Below are positions 31,831 to 42,517 of a stretch of DNA of 64,000 bases, in pieces (the first letter of the stretch is position 1; every line of letters starts with the position of its first letter). The notes under the pieces are model-generated. The model saw only the letters and a list, made by a program, of their open reading frames with translations, ran no database searches and was not told the origin of the DNA. Position numbers and translations under genes: made by a program. Source of the DNA: Dermacentor variabilis (taxonomy: Eukaryota; Arthropoda; Arachnida; Ixodida; Ixodidae); NCBI RefSeq assembly GCF_050947875.1, contig NC_134569.1, positions 189,654,067-189,718,066 on the forward strand, read 5' to 3'.

Positions 31831-32003
31831 TGATACATGCATATTGCATGTTTCTTGTGGACGATCCATGCGGGCGCCCCAACGAAGACGACGAGCGCTT
31901 GTTGGTTCTCGAGCTGTCGGCTCAACGGGCCAGCGCTGCAGTTATCCTCAGTAAATGTACTTTATATATAGTCACCAGTTCCTAATCCTTCGTTCTTGTA
32001 ACA
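31831..32003 (+). repeat. 3' LTR of the decayed Gypsy element
   Basis: 173 bp, followed by ATAT (32004-32007) matching the 5' flank. Confidence 0.8.
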
Positions 32004-32719
32004 ATATATTTCTATAAGACGAAAGTTTGAGTGTTCCAATGTTGAAATTAGCCTTTGCGAGATGATTAGAACTTGGCTGGTCATCTTCCACGCGTTTGAC
32101 CCCAATGGACACCGCAGTATTAACATCAACATTGGAAGCTTCTATCTTGGTGGTGTTTAGGGTACAGCGAACGCGTGTTGCATGTCATCACCTGTCGGAA
32201 ACACCTATTTTCGGCCTGTCCCAGAAAGATTTTAAAGTGAGAAAGGTAGCTCACAATAAATTATTACAGTATTACTTGATTCTGTCGTATGCCTATTTAC
32301 TGCTTTTTTTTTCAACACACACACACACACACACACAAAATTTGCTTGAAAATTGCTTGGGCAGTGCAGTCCAATACAAATCCAAACCGTGTTCAGAGCA
32401 ACCTATGTTAGAGCCAGCATAGCTAGTGTCATCACCATTGGCATCAGAAAATGGCAAACATGAATAGCGACAGAGCTGTGAGCTCTTGAGTGTTACTCAA
32501 GCTGTGAGTGTTACTACTAAAGCACTATAAGCTAATACATTATTTCACATTTTAAGCTAGTGGGAACAATTCGTACGACGTGCTCTTAGCGTTTCAGAGA
32601 AAGCAAGTGTTGCAGGACCTCCTTGCGCAGGACGAACTAGTGAAACGCTTAGTCTGAGTGTGGGCCACAGTTCAGTTTACAATTGTTGCGAAGACATTTA
32701 ATAAATGTGGAATATCAAA
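32004..32719 (+). other. intron 5, between Gypsy and Penelope-like elements
   Basis: No gene seen. It contains a CA dinucleotide run at about 32315-32337. Confidence 0.4.
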
Positions 32720-32732
32720 CACTCTATAGACC
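32720..32732. repeat. target-site duplication, left copy (Penelope-like element)
   Basis: CACTCTATAGACC recurs exactly at 34061-34073. Confidence 0.75.
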
Positions 32733-32741
32733 TGATGGACA

Positions 32742-33506
32742 ATGTACAGCTTGTCTATAGCTCCTTGTCGGACAATGTGCCACTCACATCCGCAACTCCA
32801 TGACTTGTTGGAAAAAGTCCGTGTCGTCTTACGGTCTCTTGACGTAAAATCGCTTTTCACTAGTGCGCCAATGGAACTGGCCGTGGATGTATGCAAGACC
32901 GCTGATGAGTCGGATGCAACTCTACCCGAAAGATCGCCTGTCGATGCACTCGACCTGGCCCAGCAGTTGTAGTTCTGTTTGTCAAACACGTATTTTACAT
33001 TCCAAAAGAGTTTCTACAAGCAAGTCCACGGGACGGCTATGGGAGCTTCTATAACGGTAACTGCCGCTAATTTTACAACTGAAAGTGAAGTGCTCTGTTC
33101 GTTTAGCCCTGCTGCGAAGGGATTTTTTCGCTAGGTGGACGATTGTTTTTGCATCATTCACAAAGAAGCAGTTCAGTTGTTCACTTTGCACCTGAACAGT
33201 ATGGAAGCAGCGATCCAGTTCACAGAGGATGAGGTAGTTGACGGCAAGCTCCCGTTCCTTGATATGCTGACTGAAAGGTAGGGGGCTACTTAGTCGTTTA
33301 GAGTTTTCAGAAAGCCAACTCACACAGGACACTACTTACATTTCGGCTCTATGCAACCTGCTTCTCATAAAAGGGCAGTGGTTTTCAAGCTTCCACCACG
33401 TGGGGTGAAAATCTTCACAAGACAGGAAGAATACGCAGCCGACGTAAGCGTGATACGGCGGGAACTATCAGCCTGTGGTTACGCTTGTTCTTGAATAAGT
33501 CGTGTT
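32742..33506 (+). pseudogene. Penelope-like reverse transcriptase remnant
   Basis: Open at 32742-32972, then continues in other frames. The conserved VDDCF catalytic box has a TAG immediately before it (33133-33135), and the palm continues with KLPFLDML near 33245. Frame breaks follow, so it is non-functional. Confidence 0.75.
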
Positions 33507-33968
33507 GTGCATTTTTACGACATTAAAGTGGCACCCATTACAAACCAGAAACTACAACAACCGCTCGTCCATGGTAAGGACAAATTACCAAAGGAGAAAT
33601 TTCCAGGTGTTGTGTATGTTGTCCCATGCGCGGATTGTGAGTACGTGTGTATTTGCGATACTGGTGCTATTGAAATGTGTCTTAAACAGCACAATTATGA
33701 CGTGGGAAAAGGACATGTGAAATCCAGTGCTTTGGCTGAGCATGGCGCTTCAAGCGGCCATGTAATCAACTGGGGGAAGTCCCGTGTCCTTGCCAGGAAA
33801 AGAGGGCTATCTCGACGTTTTTATCTTGAGTTGCTCATGATTCACGCTACGCCACCTTCTGAACAGGAGCGATGGCAATCTGCCGTCAGTGTATGCACGC
33901 TGCCTGCGTCACGTGTTCAAGACTATTTAAACGAGCTGCTCGAACACGTTTGTTTCTTTAACTTCTGA
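33507..33968 (+). pseudogene. GIY-YIG endonuclease domain of the Penelope-like element
   Basis: An open 153-codon segment with VVYVVPCADCEYVCICDTG in place of the family's Cys-rich Y-I-G-E-T core. A KQH motif, the SALAEHGASSGHVINW block and a C-terminal helix with ELL follow. The endonuclease nicks the target for retrotransposition. The altered Y-I-G-E-T core and the broken RT make activity unlikely, although this domain's frame is intact. Confidence 0.75.
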
Positions 33969-33996
33969 ACAAGGCTCCCGTGTGGGAGCCGAAATA
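33967..33996 (+). other. stable hairpin after the Penelope-like ORF
   Basis: GGCTCCC and GGGAGCC pair perfectly around GTGT, immediately after the stop codon. The flanks (CTGAACA before, GAAAT after) recall the conserved arms of a hammerhead ribozyme, a motif known from Penelope-like elements. The expected G in the first arm is a C, an extra A precedes the stem, and the outer stems are not evident. Confidence 0.45.
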
Positions 33997-34060
33997 TCTT
34001 CTTTTCTTTTAAATTTTACTTTGGTCGTAGTAGTGCCCTGGGTTTTGTCTACCTTTTCAC

Positions 34061-34073
34061 CACTCTATAGACC
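34061..34073. repeat. target-site duplication, right copy (Penelope-like element)
   Basis: Perfect copy of 32720-32732. Confidence 0.75.
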
Positions 34074-35525
34074 GTATGGGGGACATGTAGTTATTCAGAG
34101 ACAGGGATGACGTGCTGTCCTGAGATTGATGACGATGGGCATTAAGTAAATAATTTCCCATAAAATGAAGGTTAAGCTTGCACGTTTCACCTTTACCTTA
34201 TTGCCAGTATCAGAGGCATGCTACATTTTTCTTGCTGAAGAAACAACTGTTGCACAGCCGATTTCTGCTTTGCTTAGGAGCTCAATGTCATATTTAAGTT
34301 AGTTTCCCGCTTCGAACTCAAAAAGTGGGTGCAAGTTTGATTCAGGGACGTGTTTGAGTGAAGGAAGATACTGCAAAGGAAATTAGCTGTGTATTTTTAG
34401 GTTTCTTTTGCCTGCTGTTTAGTTCAACTTGCCAGATAATTCAACCCATTTCATCTTGTTAGGATCAAATTAGCAATAGTTTACTGTATTTTGCATTTTG
34501 TATCTTCTGAGCTAAACTGCCTTAAACATTAGCACAGGGTTAAGCCAGTATACTAGCCTCGAACAATAGTCCCACTTCAATTGCACCACGTAGCCTCCCC
34601 ATTGTACATGGCTTTCAGTCCTAGAATGTATTACAGGTAAACCGTATAGGTCAACCATTATGTCTGGAAATATGCATGTGCTGGTGAGAGAAGCTTTAAT
34701 GATAACTGGAGACGTTAGCTAAGCGAAAAACTTGATATGTTACTGCACATTTAGTATATGATAAGAAATGAAAGAAGACAGATGTAAAACACTCACAAAG
34801 CACCTCACACATCCATAAATGTAGGCAACAGCGAGAAACACAAAATGAACAAGGTGGAGTGGAGCTATATTGCACTGGCTATAAATAATATGTTTACCAT
34901 TACTTTCCCCCTTTCAGTAGCAGTCCACATCCTCAAGTTTTGAAAAAGAAACAACTGATAGCTTAGAAACTTGGGTAAAAACTTTTTACATAAAACCACT
35001 ATATCAGATATTTTTGTTCACTATTGCAAGTTTCACAAAAAGGAAAAACTCTCTTCCACCCAGCCATTTGCCACAGCTCGGCCACGGCTGGGTGGATGAC
35101 AATTTTCCCTCTCATGAGCCTTCTTCCACCTTATGGGCCTCTGCAGGAATGATTTTGCTACTGTGTATTTCAGTTGTAGAGGGACTGCTGTTTCTCTAGA
35201 ACAATACTGCCAGTCTTTTTTCATAATAGGAGGCATTGTTTATTGGAGGGACTTGAAGTTGAATTTCATTTATAGTGAAAGTAGCTAGAGAAAACATTCA
35301 TATATGCTGTTATACAGTACACATATGAAAATCATGCCAATTTCTATAGCTGATAATTTTAACATATAGAAAGTTAGGCTGCCATTTCCAGCAGTTACCA
35401 CATCACGATATTTGCTAATGACTGATGTTATGAAAACAACATTGCTACTACTTTGCAGTATAGGACTTGGTTTACTTTGATATGAATGATTCTTCAAGTG
35501 CTATTACCTACTTCTGACTTTGCAG
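34074..35525 (+). other. intron 5, last part; nothing recognised
   Basis: AT-rich, ends in a good acceptor (ACTTCTGACTTTGCAG). Confidence 0.4.
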
Positions 35526-35750
35526 TCTTCTTTCTGGAACGGTGCTTTTGATGAAGCAGAAGATGAGAAGAGCACTGAAGCACATATTGAGATAATGAAG
35601 AAGCAGATGCGCGTGGCTGGTGGGAACGGAGACAAAATCCGAGAGTCCATGGATAAGACTTTTCGCAGGCGTAGGGCTTTCATAGAAGTGGAAAAGCCGG
35701 CCCTCATGGATTTGCTGCAGATATACCCAGAATTGAACCTTCAAAGAGAG
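35526..35750 (+). CDS. exon 6 of the SAMD3-like gene
   Basis: 225 nt, open, phase 0 at both ends, between TTTGCAG and donor GTGATT. It reads SSFWNGAFDEAEDEKSTEAH, then IEIMKKQMR, an Arg-rich FRRRRAF and a YPELNLQRE end. In SAMD3-like proteins an acidic stretch, a long helix with K-M-K type spacing and an R-R-x-x motif occur in this order ahead of an L-x-E-F block, which exon 7 supplies. This is the best-preserved internal exon. Confidence 0.65.
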
Positions 35751-37038
35751 GTGATTAAGAATTTACCATATTTTCTAAAGCTGTGATTGTGGAATGGCCC
35801 TAGTTCTTCATTGTTATTGGTCTCCCATCAGTGTGCAGCTGCTATGGTCATTAGGGAGGTAAAATACCAATGCTAGATAGGAAGACAATATATTTGTTGT
35901 TCAGTGTATGTAGGAAGCACTTTTAATGTGAAGACTATGAATTGATGTATTATGGTAATGGGTAAAACACAAGGAACCTATACTTCAGGTGTCTTGTTAG
36001 CTCTGAAGGGTTACTTGCAGCAGAGCTTGGGGCTAAGCCTTAAAATTGATTGCAGCTTATGTGATGCAGCCTAGTTAGAGGTGGGAGTTCCTGATCGAGT
36101 CACTATTCATCTGGGCCAACATGGAGGCTTCTTTGACTGCTTGAGGGAAAATTTCAAAAATATTATAGATAAAGGCTCGACACACAGTTTCAACTAATAG
36201 TTTCAACGTAACCTATCCTGGAAAGGAAAATATAATTTCTGCCTATTCTCTGAGAGGGCTGAAACTTTAGAGGTCGGTGAAGGAAGTTGGGCCTGGAGCA
36301 TGCACCAACATAAGTTTGCTTGGGCACATCTTGCGGCCATTCTTAATTTAGACGCAAAAATTATATTTTGTGAGCCAAGGACAACGAAAGCTATCTTGGT
36401 CACAAAAGAAAATGTATCCTCATTAAAAAATATAGAAAATATAGAAATAGAAATATAGAACATAAAAAATCATTCTGCCGATTTTGCCAAATCTGCATTT
36501 TAGTTAGCTTCCAAAGAAGATGTGTGGTGGCTACTGCTCTAAAATATTTAGTGATAGACTGCAAGTCAGTGGCATTGATTCTAACCAATTACCACGTATC
36601 ATCGCTATGACAGTGAAAAAGAATTGCAAGAATGCAACATTGCACAATATCAGCCTAAGTGGAGTATTTTTTTCATCTACAAAGAGCACACGTTTCTGAA
36701 TTTCTCAGTGTTGCCATGAAAATTATCCAAATTTGACGTAAATATTGCTCTTGTCGGCAAGAAAAACATACTGGAAGCACTCGAGTCTGGGTAGTAAATT
36801 AGCATTACCTTAAAGAAATATTAAAAAAGCCATCCTCGATTTTCTGTAATATCTTCCAGATTAAATCTATTTTCTTCTGCTAATACAGTTGTCACTCTTT
36901 CTATACTTGTCAAGAAGCCACGCAATATAATTAAGAAAAAATTGAAAAGAAATCACGGCAATGTAGTTCATTCATGGATGTAGTCCTAAGTATATCTGGT
37001 GGTGTTGCAGCTGTTCATATATTTAAAAAAATTTGCAG
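35751..37038 (+). other. intron 6; nothing recognised
   Basis: AT-rich, ends in AAATTTGCAG. Confidence 0.4.
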
Positions 37039-37175
37039 CTTCTCAACGAGTTCCATCGGCTGACAGGTGCGAATGCAAAAGAAAGGATAAATGCGTGTGT
37101 GGAGAAATATGGGCAGAGAGTCTTGGCACTGCCAGCCAAGAAAAACTTTACTTAAAGAAGACCCGAACGAAACTT
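37039..37175 (+). pseudogene. exon 7, with an in-frame stop
   Basis: In phase 0 from exon 6 it reads LLNEFHRLTGANAKERINAC followed by VEKYGQRVLALPAKKNFT, then TAA at 37153-37155. No GT occurs between the conserved part and the stop at a good position; the next plausible donor is AACTT then GTAACT at 37176, after the stop. Either the exon ends by an unusual junction or the gene is truncated here. Confidence 0.5.
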
Positions 37176-38953
37176 GTAACTTCTACGCACAACCTTGATG
37201 TTGATCCGCTGAGACGCAAACAAGAGTGGACAAGTTTCACAGCCGCTCTCACCTTTTAATTTTATGCTAAGTTTTACCCTGCAGTTAAAGTACTGACAGA
37301 CCTGTTGGAAAAGTGTTCCATGGAATAAGCAAGTCTTCAGTCTTGCAGTTTTGCTCTGCTACTTCTAAGAACTCTTGTGTAATGCTACACATAATGGCGG
37401 ATTCAACAGCAGCGCAGTGTGTACCAGGACTTGCAGCCTTTTTAACACTGTCAAGTGTTCATACCACATGCGACCCATATCATAACATTACTGAAAATGG
37501 TAATTGTTTTTCTCCAGCTGTATTTTCTACAGGATAGGGGCTTCATTTTAGATAGACGCAGTAAAGTTCAGCAAGGCAATGATGGTGGATGAAATTCAAA
37601 ACAGTTTTAGTTTGCATATAATTCGATGATGATGTAGTAAGGAATCACATAAGGTTACCTGCGTTTGAACAGTCACAGCAGCTACATTTCGATAGGGGCG
37701 AAATGTGAAAACGTTTACATGTTTGTATTTGTGTGCATATTAAAGATAGTAAAAATTAATCTGGCGTCCCCCAACTCACTGCAGCATGCCTAATATTTGT
37801 AACATAGTTATGCCATATAAAATCCCAGAATATAATTTTTTACCTGTATTTGAACAAAGTGGACAGAACCATGCTTCTGTTACTGATAGTGAATGATTTG
37901 GAAAATGTTAACTGATACAAGCACTGTAGGGCCCCCAGAAGCTTCATTTTTGAAGCCATAAAGGCCAATGGCAGTAAAATTGTGGAGTGCATAAGAAAAG
38001 ATGTCTAGACATAGAGCAGCATCGGTGAAAAATTTGCCTTTGAAACGTAAGGACAAGTTCAGAAAAATTTACATTTCTAATACCTAAACTTTAGAAAAAT
38101 ATACGCTGCTAATACCATTTGGCAGAAAGGAACCAAACGCTGAAATGTTGAGAAGCAGTAAGGCACTTGAGTATGACAGTGGATGAAAATGTTGGAAATT
38201 ATGTTCCAGCATCTATCTTGTCTATCTGCTACCAAGCGTCTGTTATCTATGAAGGGACTATTCAGTTTGTCATTAAAAAAGAAATTATGCAGATTCAGTG
38301 CAGACCTTGAAATATATGTGAAGCGAAGGTTTGGCAACTACTAAAGAGCTGTTTGGTTTGGCGAGTTTTATGAAGGAATTGTTGTGGGATGAGCCCACTG
38401 TGGAGGATTGGCCAAGAATGGGCATATACAGATTGCCTAAATCAAAGAAAATAATGCAAATTAAAGAATCTGTTACAAATAATTCACCGTTCCATTGACT
38501 GTTCTTTAGGATACTTGTTATCTGACATTATATGTTCAGGCTTTATGTAGGAAGCGAGTTTCTTGTTGCATAAAACAGCATACTTTTTCATAACGCAAGC
38601 ATTAAATAAGCAGCTTGGAGGCACTTTAATTTAACCTTTGTATTTGTAACCACAAATATACCCGCCGATATATCACGTTGACAGGCTCTTCATACTTTCC
38701 TACTGAAGTGCTGCTTAAATGTTAGCCGTGGACTTTAGCTTTTTGTTACCATGCCTTCAGCATTAATTGGCCACAGATATTTGTATGGTGAAGCCATTGA
38801 TATTTGAGCAGTCCTAACAGTCGCTGAGCTCAATTAAACAAGTCTTGAATGCCAGACACCTTTGTACCATAAAATTGCAATTCCTTTGATGAATTTCACC
38901 AGCTTTCTATAGCTTGTTTGTTTTCTAGCCTTTATGTTTCCTCTTTTTTTCAG
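37176..38953 (+). other. intron region with a possible short exon near 37285
   Basis: A good acceptor (TTTACCCTGCAG) precedes 37285 and the next residues read KVLTDLLEKCSME before a stop, which could be another decayed exon. A degenerate SINE lies at 37684-37841. The rest is AT-rich and unrecognised. Confidence 0.35.
37684..37841 (+). mobile_element. degenerate Ruka-type SINE
   Basis: ACATTTCGATAGGGGCGAAA, the GGCGTCCCCCAACTCACTGC block and the AAATCCCAGAATATAATTTT end align in order with 26148-26303, with many changes. Confidence 0.65.
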
Positions 38954-39030
38954 ATTACTATACTGTATCTGTGCTCATGTCCGTGCCTCGTTTGGCCAAG
39001 GAAGACCCCAGTGCCATAATTGCACAGCTG
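38954..39030 (+). CDS. penultimate exon of the SAMD3-like gene
   Basis: Preceded by a long T tract and CAG, followed by donor GTAGGC. In the frame that joins the last exon in phase 0 it reads YYTVSVLMSVPRLAKEDPSA then IIAQL. The preceding exon should end one base into a codon. Confidence 0.55.
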
Positions 39031-41290
39031 GTAGGCAAACATTTTTGTAGATGTCTAGCCCCACTTAATCTATCTCTTCGTTCACGTATAACTAAGCATG
39101 CTCGTAGGTATGCTCCAGCATTCATTGTTCCGACTAAATCCGTTTCTACAAAGCACATTTCCATGAAGTTACTATTCTTACATGTCATTCTTTTTCGAAC
39201 TTTTATTTTGAAACTAATATCTTTACCTTGGCCAGAAACAAAACTGCTCTTTCCATCATGTTTTTACATGATATTTGAGCCAACTAATGTCGAAAGCAAA
39301 ACCTACATCCACAAAAGCATTCTAAGGTAGTTGTTTATTTTCTTTTCAGTATATATTTTAAATAATGGCAGCTGTCTTAAAGAGGACATTACAGCTATAA
39401 CAGCTCCAGTGTGTTGCACGCCTGACATTTGCATCATGTTGAAATTTTTAAATAATGATGTTAGAACACATGTTGCAATGAAAGAATGGAAGTTCCTTTC
39501 TGCTAATGCACATGCCCTTAGTAGAAATTTTAGACAAAATAGTTTTATTAATTTTACTGCAAAATCTTGCGGTCAAACAGGGTCTTTCATGAAATTTTGT
39601 CCCATCCTTTGTAAAAATGGTCAATATAAGAAATGTATAGCAGGATTACATCCTTGCCACATTTTTGTAACGCATAGCTTAAAGTTGCGTCTTTTCAAGC
39701 TTCATAACGGAATAATTATTTGAATATTCCATTTTACTTTTTTGGGGGCTTCCTCTGATGTTTTATACTGTTTTTTAATATTTATTGCACTGTCGCACAT
39801 TGTACTTACTGCATTCAGCAGTAAATACCAGGCGTGTTTTTTTAGACTGTGTCGTGTGTTCAAAAATTACCACTGCCACATAGCACAATTATTGACATTG
39901 AGCTGGATTACTCGAAGAGGCTTACATTACTTGAGAAAAGATTGAAAAATATAATCAACTAAATAAAAAATACCAATTATGTGCTTCACTAATTAGATTA
40001 CTGCACATATTGCACTTTACAAATTATAGCCAGCAAGTTCACCAATAATATTCACTTCTAAGGAATTCTGAGGATTACATCAATTTAAAGATACTCTCGC
40101 CAAAGTGTGTGACAATATACAGATAGGCCTTTCGTTTTTATGTTTCAGTACTTCGAACGGAATATTGGGAAAAAAATTGTGGAAAAACAATTTTGCTGCA
40201 AGTTTGACAAAAGACCTCTTAAAATTGGTGCCATCCTTAGTATGTGTTACAAGTAGATATGCCTTGCAAATACACTGACTGCAATTTGTAAATTGGAATT
40301 CATATGCTGGAAAGTAATTTGTTAAATCTGAATTGCTGATATTTTGTAAATTTGTGAAATATTTAATTCGATTTATTGCTCAAGTATATCTGACTTCTTG
40401 GAGCAATCCAGTTCATTGATTAAAATTGTCCCATCTGCCACACGCAATGTTTAAAAATTTCTGTCTTAAATAATAAACTTATGCACTAGCTAGTTCTTAT
40501 TGCATCGCATTTGCTTGCATTCTTAGATTTTGAGGAGCATTAATAGCTAGCAACAGAGCATGCTAAATCTTGGACAATGCTGTTCCTCAGGCTCATAACA
40601 AAAATCAGTGACTGCAATTTGTGTCGTATCGAGAGGGCCAGCCAGAAGCTGCAATTCGCTATTGTGAGCGTTGAAACGTCTGCTTGCTATGGTTTGTTTT
40701 TCTGTTTTTCTTGCTCAGAGAAGTGTGTTTACGTGGAACGTTGGCAGAAAGGCTTAAGTAATAATATACCTAAATGACCAGAACTCTGCTTAACTATGCT
40801 TAGCTAGCAGACAACTGTTTAAAAATATTTTCAAGAGTTTCGAAGAAGAAGCGTGTGGACTGGCGAGGAAGTGACTTACGACATGAAGGCGTGGCTTTCA
40901 GGAAATTAATGTTCAACTATATTTAAAGTAGGATGACACTATTCTAGCCGTAACTTGCCCATGAGGTAGCGGCTTGTTCACTTTTTATGAAATGTGTATC
41001 TATCATTGAAAGCATTTTAAAAATCAAGTAGGAAAATACTATTCTGATTAAAGACATTCAAGAAATGGCTGCTGTGATGAAAGCATTGCAGAGGTACTTC
41101 AATGCAAAGCATCTTTTGCCTGATTGCATGTAATTTGTGGGAGGTGGCTCTCTGTACCGCTTCGTTTTGGGCCTCTTCAATAAAATGAAATGCATGGCTA
41201 ATGGTGGGATTGCAGCTATCTTCCAGGTTGATTGACATAATTATTATTGTCCTTTTAATCTTGGCCTCTGTTCTCATCTTTTATGCCCAG
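39031..41290 (+). other. last intron; nothing recognised
   Basis: AT-rich. An ORF at 39331-39723 is AT-driven and has no motif I recognise. It ends in ATCTTTTATGCCCAG. Confidence 0.4.
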
Positions 41291-41575
41291 GTGCCTGGTG
41301 AAAGCCACATATACCCAAAGATTCTACACTCTAAAGAGCATCCGGCGACCTGCTCAGCTCTTCTTGTGTCATTTGAGTCTTGGCAGCTCACAGCTGTGGA
41401 CGTCGTAGGTGTGTTTGCCTTGCTTTTGGCAGTGTTCTGGGCTTTTAATGTCGAGTACACGCCAAAGGGACTTCGAACTTGTCTTCTCTTGGAGGCCATA
41501 ATAGGCCTTCAACCCACTGCTGTTGTACCTAGCATTTTGCAGGTAGCAACATCAGTCATGTGGGAGGCTAGTTAA
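41291..41575 (+). CDS. terminal exon of the SAMD3-like gene
   Basis: Open to a TAA at 41573-41575, then a short 3' UTR with AATAAA at 41672 and 41693. It reads VPGESHIYPKIL, SALLVSFESWQLTAVDVVGV, FALLLAVFWAFNVEYTPKGL and ends MWEAS. A hydrophobic block followed by F-N-V-E-Y-x-P is characteristic of the C-terminus of SAMD3-like proteins, where it precedes a helical tail. Uninterrupted. Confidence 0.65.
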   Translation: MPGESHIYPKILHSKEHPATCSALLVSFESWQLTAVDVVGVFALLLAVFWAFNVEYTPKGLRTCLLLEAIIGLQPTAVVPSILQVATSVMWEAS

Positions 41576-41698
41576 TTGCCGTATGGGTCACAATGGTTCA
41601 AACATGGTAAGTGAATGACAAATTTATGACAAAAATATTTATTGATTGATATTTGTTCCTATGTGTTGCGCAATAAAATATATTCAAGTGGAAATAAA
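41576..41698 (+). terminator. 3' UTR with polyadenylation signals
   Basis: AATAAA at 41672-41677 and 41693-41698, about 100-120 bases after the stop codon. Confidence 0.5.
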
Positions 41699-42019
41699 TA
41701 TTTTTATGTTACTTTAGTCAAACAGTCGTTATGGTATAACCTGTGTTCAATTTCTTTAAATGTTCAAGGGAAACTTATTAGATAAACTTCAATGTGCCAA
41801 AATATTGCTTATGCTCTTCTCTTCTAGCACCATGAATGTAATTTTGGCCCGCAGTAAAAATTGTAACCTTTTAAAAATTATTTAATGTAGCGGCTCGACC
41901 ACCGTAGCGCCAAGTGCCCCACCAAAGCAAGTGTGCTTGGAGCTCATTTGTAAAGGTTAAACTAGGCCGGTTATGCACATAGTGGGGCTCTTTAATGTAA
42001 TCAATGTGTGCACTGCTGC
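41699..42019. other. intergenic; nothing recognised
   Basis: No ORF or repeat family seen between the polyadenylation signals and the minisatellite. Confidence 0.4.
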
Positions 42020-42440
42020 GACAAGATACTGGCACTCTGGGAGGAGTAACACCACTCTGTTTGGGGGAATACAAGTACTGTCAGAGGAATATTAAAACCC
42101 TGCCTGGGAAGAGTACTGGTACTCTTTTTGATGGAGTACTACTACTCTGGAGGAGTACCCAGACTCTGATTGGGAGAGTGCTAATATTCTTGGTGGAGTA
42201 CTGCAACCCCCTTCGGGGGAGTACTGATAGTCTTTTTGATAAAGCACTGCTACTGTTTTTGGGGGAGTAGCAGGGCTCTGTTTAACTGGAGTTCTAGCAC
42301 TCTGTTCAGGAGGAGAACTGATATACTGTCCGGGAGAGTTCCTACACTCTCTCTGAGAGGGAGCTGTTTTACTCTGGAAAAGGGAGTGAAATATGGTACA
42401 AGCGAGTACTCCTTCAAAAAGAGTTCCCGGCACCCTCTTA
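42020..42440 (+). repeat. degenerate minisatellite of about 22-24 bp units
   Basis: About 17 imperfect units built on GAGTACTG.TACTCT.TTTGGGG follow one another (for example starts near 42112, 42136, 42155, 42178, 42198 and 42221). Unit length varies from about 19 to 25 and divergence is high. The motif GAGTA...TACTC is itself partly self-complementary. Confidence 0.75.
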
Positions 42441-42517
42441 GATTTTAGAGTGTACAGTAAGCGCAGTGATAACACGGATGATGCACTCTTAGGTATCGCC
42501 TTTGATTTTGATCGCTG

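Larger units (their letters stand above)
27586..32003 (+). mobile_element. decayed Ty3/Gypsy LTR retrotransposon with short LTRs
   Basis: The 5' LTR 27586-27756 and 3' LTR 31831-32003 begin TGGTACA/TGATACA and end TAACA. They are clearly homologous (shared GCGGGCGCCCC, GAAGACGACGA, CCTAATCCTTCGTTC) but differ at many sites. The 4 bases ATAT flank both ends. A TGG-initiated primer site (TGGTGAAGGGTGCCG) lies 3-4 bases after the 5' LTR. Gag and pol order is that of Ty3/Gypsy, but several stops and frameshifts break it. It sits in intron 5 in the same orientation as the gene. Confidence 0.85.
32733..34060 (+). mobile_element. 5'-truncated, decayed Penelope-like element
   Basis: Encodes the end of a Penelope-type reverse transcriptase: LEKVRVVLRSLDVKSLFTS, then FYKQVHGTAMG-like sequence near 33015, then the VDD motif at 33135 directly preceded by an in-frame stop. 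A GIY-YIG endonuclease (33507-33968) follows. The order RT then GIY-YIG is diagnostic of Penelope-like elements. Only about 1.3 kb remains, and a perfect 13-bp repeat flanks it, so it inserted already truncated and later decayed. Confidence 0.85.
1943..41698 (+). pseudogene. multi-exon host-type gene, SAMD3-like family, apparently broken
   Basis: A set of short + strand segments with splice signals joins in matching phase: 1943-2058, 3633-3686, 13184-13405, 21858-21942, 23357-23508, 35526-35750, 37039 onward, 38954-39030 and 41291-41575. The conceptual protein shows, in order, a basic helix ending in QYTL, a block with RYPQLKD, SWKTALKYK, a central helix EAHIEIMKKQMR followed by an Arg-rich stretch, LLNEFHRLTG, and a C-terminal FNVEYTPKG block. 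This order resembles uncharacterised SAMD3-like proteins of fish and arthropods (recognised from memory; no SAM domain is visible here). Exon 5 has a 2-nt insertion and a stop, and exon 7 has an in-frame stop, so this copy is probably a pseudogene. The introns are loaded with transposons. Polyadenylation signals lie at 41672 and 41693. Confidence 0.6.

Noticed and set aside
32315..32337. CA dinucleotide run as a feature of interest
   Set aside because: Ordinary microsatellite, common in introns.
32909..32934. CTGATGAG...CCGAAAG resembling a hammerhead ribozyme core
   Set aside because: It lies inside the reverse transcriptase coding remnant of the Penelope-like element, and stem II does not pair (U-C and C-C next to the core).
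39331..39723. 130-codon + strand ORF in the last intron
   Set aside because: AT-rich, no motif, no splice signals in a suitable phase.
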